Below are positions 1-6,339 of a DNA stretch of 8,045 nucleotides, piece after piece. Origin of the DNA: Candidatus Melainabacteria bacterium (GTDB lineage Bacteria > Cyanobacteriota > Vampirovibrionia > 2-02-FULL-35-15); contig JAHFBD010000095.1 in assembly GCA_023250175.1 (NCBI GenBank), positions 1 to 8,045 on the forward strand, given 5' to 3'. The position numbers were made by a program, and so were the translations under genes. Under the pieces are notes generated by a model. The model was not told the DNA's origin. It saw nothing but the letters and a program-made list of their open reading frames with translations, and ran no database searches. Position 1 is the stretch's first letter, and each line of letters begins with the position of its first letter.

Positions 1-545
1 AATATAAAAGGGACAGCTAATGTATTTGTCGGGAAATTATTGTTATAAGTATAAGCATGCATTGCAGGTGCAAAAATCACAAAGAACATTACCAATGTAC
101 TAGCTATAGAAGAACCATGTTTTTTTAAGTATAAATATCCAAACAAAGTATTTAAAGCCATCGTTAAAACAATGAGCCATTTCATTGAGTAAAAAGAATT
201 CCTAAAAAATAACTCTAAAATCGTATAGAGATAGTAAAAAAAAGGAGCATAATAATTAAACTTTGGCATTCCATAGCCAAACATCATAGTATCCAGCCAG
301 CGTGGAACCCACTGTCCTTGCCAAAATGCTCTCTTAAATTGATAAGCATTGGCTGCATGACTATGCCAATCAGCATGAGCAGGAAGACCATCTCTAAAAA
401 TAAGAGGAGCTGCTGAAATAAAAGTCACTAATACAAGAAATACTATTCTTTCCATTCTAGTAGAAAGAAAGAAATATCCTTTTGTATCTGTTTTAGTTTG
501 AGTAGGTTGTACTTGGTGTTCCTGGTTTTCAATTGTTTCTGTCAT
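1..545 (-). CDS. PTPS-related polytopic membrane protein, GT-C-like (C-terminal part missing)
   Basis: Partial gene; 181 codons are visible and the rest lies beyond the left edge. The protein begins with a hydrophilic tail of about 30 residues, then a membrane helix (about 33-50), then an outer loop with D59-W-H-S-H63 followed by QGQWVPRW and a GYGMPKFNYYAPFFYYL-like stretch (about 90-106), then further helices near 122-140 and 146-163. The loop, with its DxHxH, WVPRW and Tyr/Phe-rich segments, is typical of the membrane proteins labelled '6-pyruvoyl-tetrahydropterin synthase related'. Despite the name these are not pterin enzymes but resemble GT-C glycosyltransferases that use lipid-linked sugars. 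The start is chosen because ATG overlaps the stop of the upstream glycosyltransferase in ATGA (542-545). There is no good Shine-Dalgarno, so translation is probably coupled. M31 is an alternative start but lacks that overlap. The family call is fairly firm; enzymatic activity and substrate are inference. Confidence 0.75.
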   Translation of the reverse strand, partial: MTETIENQEHQVQPTQTKTDTKGYFFLSTRMERIVFLVLVTFISAAPLIFRDGLPAHADWHSHAANAYQFKRAFWQGQWVPRWLDTMMFGYGMPKFNYYAPFFYYLYTILELFFRNSFYSMKWLIVLTMALNTLFGYLYLKKHGSSIASTLVMFFVIFAPAMHAYTYNNNFPTNTLAVPFI

Positions 546-1291
546 TTGTTTTCTGTAACATTATACTTATAAAGAAAGCGTATTTTTAAAACCTCAATAA
601 ACATCTTTATTGAATCTACATAAAGATTAACTTTTGACCCTTTCACATGATACCAATTTACCGGCACTTCTTTTATTTTATAACCAAGCAATTTTGATAA
701 AAACAAATATTCTATGTCAAATGAATAGTTAAAGCATTGTTGTTTACTAATTATTTTTTTAGCTGCTCTTGTTTTAAAGAGCTTAAAGCCACACTGAGTA
801 TCTTCAATACTTGCAAGATTTAAAGTGCTTAAAATCATATGAAAACACCATCCTATAAATCGCCTCTTTAAAGTCATTTTCACTTTTGATTTTTCATCCT
901 TTAAAATACGCGAGCCCGCTACTACATCAAATCCACTATCAATGCACTCAAGTAGTTTTTTTACTTCTTCTATAGGACAGGCACCATCAGCATCTGTATA
1001 CAAAACAAGCTCAGTATTTGCATTTAAAAAGCCCTCTTTTACAGCAAAGCCTTTTCCTTTATTTGGTAAATAACTTATTAAGCTATAACATTCTTTATTC
1101 TTACAATTTTCTTTAACCCAATCATTTACAACCTTTTCGGTTTCATCAATACTGCCATCATTTACAACAATTACCTTCCAGAAATTAGACAAACTGTTGC
1201 TCAGAATAAATACGTCTATATCATTTAAGGATTTTAAAATCCTTTTGGATTCATTGTATGCCGGGATGATTATTGTGAGGGCGTGATTCAT
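542..1291 (-). CDS. Family 2 glycosyltransferase, ALG5/DPM1-like polyprenyl-phosphate sugar synthase
   Basis: This 249-residue GT-A fold enzyme is predicted to move a hexose from a nucleotide sugar to polyprenyl phosphate at the inner face of the membrane, supplying donors for GT-C enzymes. Visible motifs are IIIPAYNE at 7-14, VNDGSIDET at 43-51 (nucleotide binding), NKGKG at 77-81, the metal-binding DADGA at 100-104, GSR at 126-128, DTQCGFKLF at 164-172, FDIE at 191-194 and VPVNWYHVKGSKV at 209-221. The DADGA, DTQCGFKLF and NW..V.GSK combination points to the dolichyl-phosphate glucose synthase branch, though glucose is not proven. There are no C-terminal membrane helices, so it is soluble or peripheral. 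The start at 1291 is preferred because AAAAGG lies six bases upstream and the family motif begins directly after it; an in-frame ATG (1309) and TTG (1315) further upstream lack a Shine-Dalgarno. Its stop overlaps the next gene by four bases, indicating an operon. Confidence 0.88.
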   Translation of the reverse strand: MNHALTIIIPAYNESKRILKSLNDIDVFILSNSLSNFWKVIVVNDGSIDETEKVVNDWVKENCKNKECYSLISYLPNKGKGFAVKEGFLNANTELVLYTDADGACPIEEVKKLLECIDSGFDVVAGSRILKDEKSKVKMTLKRRFIGWCFHMILSTLNLASIEDTQCGFKLFKTRAAKKIISKQQCFNYSFDIEYLFLSKLLGYKIKEVPVNWYHVKGSKVNLYVDSIKMFIEVLKIRFLYKYNVTENK

Positions 1292-1296
1292 TTGCA

Positions 1297-1302
1297 GCCT
1301 TT
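1297..1302 (-). promoter_or_regulatory. Shine-Dalgarno deciding the glycosyltransferase start
   Basis: Read on the minus strand the sequence is AAAAGG then CTGCAA then ATG, giving AAGG with six bases to the start codon at 1291. The alternative starts at 1309 (ATG) and 1315 (TTG) are preceded only by ATTAATTGCTT-type sequence with no purine-rich box. This supports the shorter 249-residue protein. Confidence 0.6.
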
Positions 1303-1319
1303 TTATCATAAGCAATTAA

Positions 1320-1335
1320 TATAATCGTGATTATA
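1320..1335. promoter_or_regulatory. Palindrome 1, candidate operator half of a tandem pair
   Basis: A perfect inverted repeat with 7-base arms, TATAATC and GATTATA, separated by GT. It lies in the divergent region between the family-2 glycosyltransferase and the large plus-strand gene, 29 bases upstream of the glycosyltransferase start. Its core is identical to that of the larger palindrome beside it (1337-1364), apart from the two central bases. Both arms contain a perfect TATAAT hexamer, so it could overlap a -10 element on either strand. The regulator is unknown. Confidence 0.5.
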
Positions 1336-1336
1336 C

Positions 1337-1364
1337 TATTTATATAATCCAGATTATATAAATA
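1337..1364. promoter_or_regulatory. Palindrome 2, 13-base arms, candidate operator
   Basis: A perfect inverted repeat: arms TATTTATATAATC (1337-1349) and GATTATATAAATA (1352-1364) around the central CA. The inner 16 bases repeat palindrome 1 with a centre-to-centre distance of 23 bases, roughly two helical turns, as expected for two dimers of one regulator binding side by side. On the minus strand TATAAT (1353-1358) within the right arm could serve as a -10 element, with TTAACA (1378-1383) as a poorly spaced (19-base) -35. That would make the site a repressor-type operator for the leftward operon. A cruciform or mRNA hairpin is an alternative. Promoter assignment is weak; the palindrome itself is certain. 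Confidence 0.6.
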
Positions 1365-1452
1365 TAAATAAGAGATATGTTAACAAATACATCACCAATT
1401 GTAATCATATGCTCCATTTTTTAGAAGCATTCGTCTAAATTTATTCTGATAT

Positions 1453-1457
1453 AGGAG
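1453..1457 (+). promoter_or_regulatory. Strong Shine-Dalgarno of the large fusion gene
   Basis: AGGAG is followed by six A-rich bases and the ATG at 1464. It is the best ribosome binding site in the window and fixes the start of the 1024-residue protein. Between the palindromes and this site (1365-1452) I see no convincing -35/-10 pair, only a weak TTGTAA, 17 bases, TAGAAG arrangement (about 1399-1427). Confidence 0.8.
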
Positions 1458-1463
1458 AAAAAA

Positions 1464-4400
1464 ATGCAAACACTATTAGCTTTGGTTATTTCAATAATTC
1501 TTGTTTTTTTATTTTGGTTTCTTGGTCATGTTGCTAAAAAAGAATTAAAAGTTACTGAAGACCAAAATCTTTTATCAAATTTAATTAACATTGCTTTAGG
1601 TGCAGCATCATTTTTAATAATACTAAATCTAATTGGCACAATTATAAAAGACTTTAACATTGGTCTCTATATAGCTCTTGGCTCATGTATAGCTACGATG
1701 GGATGGCAATTGAAAGAGTTTAAACAAGTTCTTGCTAACCTAAAACAATTTTTTGTAAAAGACAATCTTCAAAACTTCTTTAAACAAAACACCGACAAAT
1801 ATTTCTGGATTTTATTTGGGGTGATTAATCTTATCTATGGTCTTACAGCATTCTCTTCTACGAAATTAGATCGTTTTGGTTCAGGAAACTCACATGTGTT
1901 TAACATAAACACATTATTAACTGGCAACTACCCACCCAAATATTCCTTTGCCCCAAGCATAGCTCAAAAATATCACTATGGTTCAGATATATTAGGTGCA
2001 ATCATTTCAAAATGTTCAGGAGCACATCCAGAAGTATCTCTTGATATTTTACTTTTAGTTTTTTTAAATCTTAGTCTTTTGGCACTTTATGCTCTTGCCA
2101 TTAAGTTTTTAAATACAAACCCTGTTAATAAATACTTGGTTCCATTTGGAGCATTTCTTGCATGGGGACCTATTACAAATTTATTTACTAAAAATCCGGG
2201 AGAAACCGTCCCTACAAAGTTCTTAGAAAAGATACAATACCTCACACAAACAAGACTAATAGACTCAGCTGCCTGGTCTGGTTCAGTTTTACACTGGTTC
2301 TTTGCACCCCCTGTTGGACTTGGGATTTTCTTTTTCTTAATTGCTCTTTATTTACTTTTTAGATTTTTTGAAGGAGAAAGGAATTTAAGATTTACCTTAT
2401 TACTTGGAGCATTTTTAAGCAGCCTTGTAATCATAGACTTTAGTAAGTTTGTGATTTTACTTTTTGGGATGTTAGTCTACTTATTCTTCTCGCCAATTCC
2501 ACTTATTGACGATCTAAATTCTAGTGACTCCAAAGAATGGAAAGAAAAATTAAAAGCTATTGGAATATTATTGCTTGTAACAATAGTGCTTGGATTTGTG
2601 CATGGAAACTGGCTTAGAGTTGGAAAGGACTATGCTTCTCTAATAACTTACTTTAATTTAGGGACATCCACTATCGATAAAAAGTTTGGACCATTTAATA
2701 CAAATATTGCTCTTCTTGCTTTATATGGCTTTGGATTTTATAAAGCATATAAACTAAAACAAAACTGGGTATTCTTTACTCTTCCATTTTTTATAGTAAG
2801 CTATGTAATAGCTTTCTTTATCGCTGTTCCCGATGCTGGCGTGGGGAAGATAATGCTAGCTGGAAACTTAATAGCAGCATTTTCACTACCACTTTCTATA
2901 GATTTCCTGAGAGAAAAAGCAATTGAACAGTTTAAACTTGATGAAAAGAAAATAAAAATATTTTATGGACTAGTATTTTTTATTCTTGGTTTTAGCAGTT
3001 TAATGTTCTTTGCTTTTGGAGATAAAGAAAGATCAGTGCTTAGACTAGATGGAAACTCACTAAAGTATGTAGGATATCAAACTTTTCCAGCTACTGAAGA
3101 GCTGCCTAGCCTTGATCCTAATTCAGAAGAGTATCCTTTTGTACAGTATTTGAAAGCACATAATGTAAAAGACCAGACCATTGTTGCTGAGCACCATTAT
3201 GCAGAGCTTTTTTCCAAATATACATCATTAAACAATTTATTAAGTATAAACGATATAAATATTTTGGATTTTCCTGTTAGAAAAGAAATCTTACCTCAGG
3301 GTGAAGAAAATTTCAGGAGATCGTTTTTTCTAGATAAAGACTTCTGGAAAGAGCACAATATAAAGTGGCTATATTTAACTCCTCTTATTGTAAAAGCAAT
3401 TATGCCACCACAGGTTAGAACAAGACTTTTAAATGCTTATTTAAATGGTGGTGTAAAACTTGTAGTAAGTAATAATAAAGATGTGAACGATCCTTCTGGT
3501 TTAAAAGAGCTTTATGAAATAAATCCTGATTTATTAGATCAAGACCCGCCAAATAAAGCTGAGCTAATTACAAAGCTTTTTAGTGAAGAAAACAAAGAAC
3601 CAATTCCTGGTTTTATAAAACAAATTGCAGAATGTCCATACTTTGCTATTTATAATGCTAAATCAAATGATTTTGATGGGGATAAAATTTCGGACATTGC
3701 ATTCTTTGATCAAAAAGGTAAAAAGTGGTTTATTATCTATGGAAAAGATCAAAGAGAAGAAGAAATTGATTTATCTAAAACCATTCTAGCCAATTACAAT
3801 GGTACTGATTTGCTTATTCCTATTCCTTCTGACTATGATGGAGATGGGAAGACGGATGTGGCATTGTTCAATAAAATCAATGCAACCTGGTTAATTCTTA
3901 GATCTTCAGATTCATCTAAAGAACCTACTAGAACAGCTTGTTCAGACCGTGAAGAAATTCCAATACCCGCAGACCTGGATGGAGACTCAAAATGTGATTA
4001 TTCATGTTTTAATATGCGAGATTCCAGATGGCCAGCTTTACTATCAGCTACAAATTATAGCTATATATCTAAAAGCTTTGGAGGTAAATCTACAGACATC
4101 GCTATCAGTTCAAATATAGATGATGATAAAAAAAGTGATTATATAATTTACGGGGTACAGAATGGCAATACTTCTATTTATCTATCATCAAAAGAATATA
4201 ACCCTACCCAAATTCAAACACGTACTATAAATACTAATGTAATCTTCGTACCTGGGGATTATGATGGAAATGGTAAGGTAGATATTGCTTTTTGGACTCC
4301 TCCGACCAACACCTTGGAAGTAAAATTTACTGATAACCCTATCGCTAGAAATACCACATTAGATACAAGAAGTGGAATTCCAATACCACTTGATATTAAT

Positions 4401-4538
4401 GGTGATGGGAAAGATGAAATCACTATATATGATTCTACAACTGGTCAATTAGAAATATTATATCCTGATGGGGTAAGAAAAAAGGTTGACTTATCTAAGT
4501 ATATTAATTACCTTCCTGCTAATTTTATTGGTATTTAA
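1464..4538 (+). CDS. GT-C-like polytopic membrane protein fused to FG-GAP/VCBS-like repeats
   Basis: The 1024-residue protein has three parts. Residues 1-520 hold about 12-13 hydrophobic helices (near 2-20, 37-60, 65-82, 113-131, 191-214, 273-300, 308-342, 364-380, 413-427, 435-454, 461-480, 499-518). An outer loop after the fourth helix carries D136, H144, GNYPPKYSF (154-162) and YHYG (170-173), resembling the first catalytic loop of GT-C enzymes. Residues 520-720 form a soluble region containing FVQYLKAHNV (559-568), like the extracytoplasmic domains of other GT-C-like proteins. Residues 732-1024 contain six D-x-D-x-D-G-type calcium-loop repeats. A role in transferring lipid-linked sugar outside the cell, with the repeat domain binding glycan or protein, is inference; it could also be a non-catalytic surface protein. 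It is the only plus-strand gene, is divergent from the glycosyltransferase operon and ends 14 bases from a convergent gene. The start is fixed by AGGAG six bases upstream. Confidence 0.8.
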   Translation: MQTLLALVISIILVFLFWFLGHVAKKELKVTEDQNLLSNLINIALGAASFLIILNLIGTIIKDFNIGLYIALGSCIATMGWQLKEFKQVLANLKQFFVKDNLQNFFKQNTDKYFWILFGVINLIYGLTAFSSTKLDRFGSGNSHVFNINTLLTGNYPPKYSFAPSIAQKYHYGSDILGAIISKCSGAHPEVSLDILLLVFLNLSLLALYALAIKFLNTNPVNKYLVPFGAFLAWGPITNLFTKNPGETVPTKFLEKIQYLTQTRLIDSAAWSGSVLHWFFAPPVGLGIFFFLIALYLLFRFFEGERNLRFTLLLGAFLSSLVIIDFSKFVILLFGMLVYLFFSPIPLIDDLNSSDSKEWKEKLKAIGILLLVTIVLGFVHGNWLRVGKDYASLITYFNLGTSTIDKKFGPFNTNIALLALYGFGFYKAYKLKQNWVFFTLPFFIVSYVIAFFIAVPDAGVGKIMLAGNLIAAFSLPLSIDFLREKAIEQFKLDEKKIKIFYGLVFFILGFSSLMFFAFGDKERSVLRLDGNSLKYVGYQTFPATEELPSLDPNSEEYPFVQYLKAHNVKDQTIVAEHHYAELFSKYTSLNNLLSINDINILDFPVRKEILPQGEENFRRSFFLDKDFWKEHNIKWLYLTPLIVKAIMPPQVRTRLLNAYLNGGVKLVVSNNKDVNDPSGLKELYEINPDLLDQDPPNKAELITKLFSEENKEPIPGFIKQIAECPYFAIYNAKSNDFDGDKISDIAFFDQKGKKWFIIYGKDQREEEIDLSKTILANYNGTDLLIPIPSDYDGDGKTDVALFNKINATWLILRSSDSSKEPTRTACSDREEIPIPADLDGDSKCDYSCFNMRDSRWPALLSATNYSYISKSFGGKSTDIAISSNIDDDKKSDYIIYGVQNGNTSIYLSSKEYNPTQIQTRTINTNVIFVPGDYDGNGKVDIAFWTPPTNTLEVKFTDNPIARNTTLDTRSGIPIPLDINGDGKDEITIYDSTTGQLEILYPDGVRKKVDLSKYINYLPANFIGI
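3657..4535 (+). repeat. Six FG-GAP/VCBS-like calcium-loop repeats within the fusion protein
   Basis: Acidic loops begin at residues D736, D790, D837, N884, D932 and D977, spaced 54, 47, 47, 48 and 45 residues. The best copy reads IPIPSDYDGDGKTDVALF (785-802) and is followed by ATWLILRSSD (807-816), matching the common secreted repeat of the IPxxxDYDGDGxxDxAxF...W.I..S type. Copy 4 (NIDDDKKSD, 884-892) is degenerate: it starts with Asn and lacks the glycines. Copy 6 uses D977, N979, D981 and E985. The repeats are diverged at protein level and I see no long DNA identity among them, so they are old rather than recent duplications. The expected fold is a calcium-stabilised beta-propeller on the outer side of the membrane. 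Confidence 0.85.
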
Positions 4539-4552
4539 TAACCTAATCTCTT
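4539..4552. other. 14-base gap between convergent genes
   Basis: The plus-strand fusion gene stops with TAA at 4536-4538 and the minus-strand gene stops with TAG at 4553-4555. The gap has no room for a separate terminator. The only nearby pairing is a weak GGT/ACC stem around 4529-4543 without a U-run, so transcripts may read into each other. Confidence 0.7.
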
Positions 4553-6274
4553 CTAATTTAATAACGAGCTAATAAAGATTGAAACAGGACTAAATAAAGC
4601 TTCCAGCTTATAGAATTGCTCAGGATTACCTACTTTAAGACCTTCATAACAACCAAATATTGACAAAGCAAATCCACACCAAATTGTTCCTAAAGCTAAA
4701 ACAGTACCGATACTTCTTAAAAATATTTTAGCTGGTTTGTTATTAACTAATAATAGATCAAAGAAAAACCAAACAATTCCTGCCAATAAGATAAAGAATA
4801 TTGAGAAATCAGCAACATATCTAAATGTAGATAGAGAACCAAAAAGCACTACTAATAAATGAATAATTCCACAGAATAATAAAATTATAAATTCTACATA
4901 TGGAAATTTTATATTGAATTGGCACTGGGTACCACAATTCTTAGTTACTTTAATAAGCCAAACAATAATTTGGCTTAAAAGAATTAAGCCAGCATAAATA
5001 TATACTGGTACCGATTGCTGTAACTTCTCCAAGATTTCTATTGGCGTATCCAATGAGAACGAGCGCAATAATAGTAAAATAATATTCAACACCAAAGGAA
5101 TAGCTAAAGTAATCAAAATAGAATTTTGTATGATTTTATTTTTTGAACAAAGTACTTTGCAATTAAAAATACTATTTAACCAATAAATAAAAGGAGACAA
5201 AAATAAGATTAAAACAAAAGGAGTTGCATATAATAAACCAGTATTTCTTTCCAGCCAAAATAAGACACTTGGTTGTAATGTTGGTGGAAGTACTCTTGAT
5301 AAATGAACAAAGGGAAACATTGAATTGAATTCTGGTTCTCTAAACAAAAATAAGAACAATTGAGCTGGAAAAAATTTAAGATCCCAGTTTTTATAACCCA
5401 GATAATGATGGTCCATCAGAACATACTTAATGCCAAACTCAAAAGGATTATCAAATCTTAGGTAATTATATAAAAAGATGCTTATTAAGCAACTAATAAA
5501 GGGAATTGCAAGGCAAAGTATTGTTGCCTTTTTTAATTGTATTGTATATTGAGTATCTCTAATAGTATAAATTAACAACAAAACAACAATTACAAATCCT
5601 GTTAAAGATATCTGGGGACGTCCACCTGCAGCAAGACCTAAAAAGGTGCTTCCCAAGCAAATCTTAAATAAATTAAAATTAGATTTATGAGAATGCAAAC
5701 AGGAGCTACATAATAAATATATAGCTCCTGTTAAAAAAAAGATACCACATGAAATGGCTACTTCATACATAAATGGTCGTCTTAATAGGTAAGGAGAAAC
5801 ATTACCAAATGCAACTGAAGATACCACTAATAACAACATCCACTGTGGTACAGAGCTAAAATAGTTTTTATGCAAATACATAAGGAATAAAGTTGACCAA
5901 AACAATGTACCAAAGCAAAACAGAAGAACAACTAAGTTATCAGGGATACCAAGTTTCGTAAATATTCTATATGGTATATAAACTACTAATGCAGGAGTAG
6001 CTCCAAAGTATAAATAATATTTTCCTTTGTATAAGGAAGCATCATGAAGTCTATATGGACCATTAAATGACGAATCATATGGGTTTGAAGAATCTAAAAG
6101 TTCTTGCCTTGGCTCTTCTAATAAGTGCAGCTTACCAATTAAAAAAGCATCAGTTAAAAGGTTATAATAACCACCATGATTGTTTTCTAAGTAAAATGAA
6201 TCTTTCCCATACGTTGCTGTCCAAATATAGAAAGCTAAGATTAAATATAGTAATATAGCTAATTTAAGTTTCAT
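4553..6274 (-). CDS. GT-C-like multi-pass membrane protein, 573 residues
   Basis: The protein has an N-terminal helix (4-22), then a long outer loop (23-90) with ENNHGGYYNLL (30-40), GKLHLLEEP (47-55) and LHDASLYKGKYYLYFG (76-91), and about a dozen further helices (near 112-134, 144-158, 170-192, 203-238, 249-271, 347-367, 382-404, 421-442, 458-478, 486-510, 519-541). AAGGRP (215-220), YNYLRFDNPFEFGIKY (269-284) and FRYVADF (484-490) are signatures I recognise from a widespread bacterial family annotated as hypothetical or glycosyltransferase-39-like membrane proteins. The long first outer loop with an acidic residue (E30) near H33 suits a polyprenyl-phosphate-sugar-dependent transferase; substrate and acceptor are unknown. 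The start has only a weak AAAAAGCAG before it, but no in-frame alternative fits and the first helix begins at once. It lies 65 bases downstream of the 429-residue gene on the same strand, probably in one transcript. Confidence 0.78.
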   Translation of the reverse strand: MKLKLAILLYLILAFYIWTATYGKDSFYLENNHGGYYNLLTDAFLIGKLHLLEEPRQELLDSSNPYDSSFNGPYRLHDASLYKGKYYLYFGATPALVVYIPYRIFTKLGIPDNLVVLLFCFGTLFWSTLFLMYLHKNYFSSVPQWMLLLVVSSVAFGNVSPYLLRRPFMYEVAISCGIFFLTGAIYLLCSSCLHSHKSNFNLFKICLGSTFLGLAAGGRPQISLTGFVIVVLLLIYTIRDTQYTIQLKKATILCLAIPFISCLISIFLYNYLRFDNPFEFGIKYVLMDHHYLGYKNWDLKFFPAQLFLFLFREPEFNSMFPFVHLSRVLPPTLQPSVLFWLERNTGLLYATPFVLILFLSPFIYWLNSIFNCKVLCSKNKIIQNSILITLAIPLVLNIILLLLRSFSLDTPIEILEKLQQSVPVYIYAGLILLSQIIVWLIKVTKNCGTQCQFNIKFPYVEFIILLFCGIIHLLVVLFGSLSTFRYVADFSIFFILLAGIVWFFFDLLLVNNKPAKIFLRSIGTVLALGTIWCGFALSIFGCYEGLKVGNPEQFYKLEALFSPVSIFISSLLN

Positions 6275-6339
6275 CTGCTTTTTATAATATCAATTTAACT
6301 TGCTTGATAGCTATTTCTATATAAATTAATTGTAATAAA

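Noticed and set aside
1..545. Pterin biosynthesis function implied by the PTPS-related family name
   Set aside because: The visible protein is a membrane protein with a GT-C-like outer loop and shows no pterin-synthase features; the name is historical.
1292..1315. Extended N-terminus of the ALG5-like glycosyltransferase starting at TTG (1315) or ATG (1309)
   Set aside because: Neither has a Shine-Dalgarno, and the extra residues precede the usual family start; the ATG at 1291 has AAGG six bases upstream.
1409..1430. ATGCT...AGCAT stem in the leader of the fusion gene
   Set aside because: Five base pairs with a 12-base loop is too weak to separate from chance in this AT-rich region.
4529..4549. 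Possible terminator hairpin at the end of the fusion gene
   Set aside because: Only a three-base-pair GGT/ACC stem, extended by ATT/AAT across a bulge, and no T-run; too weak to call.
6067..6258. 63-codon open frame on the plus strand
   Set aside because: It lies entirely antisense inside the well-supported 573-residue membrane protein gene, in the part encoding its conserved N-terminal loop, and has no recognisable domain.
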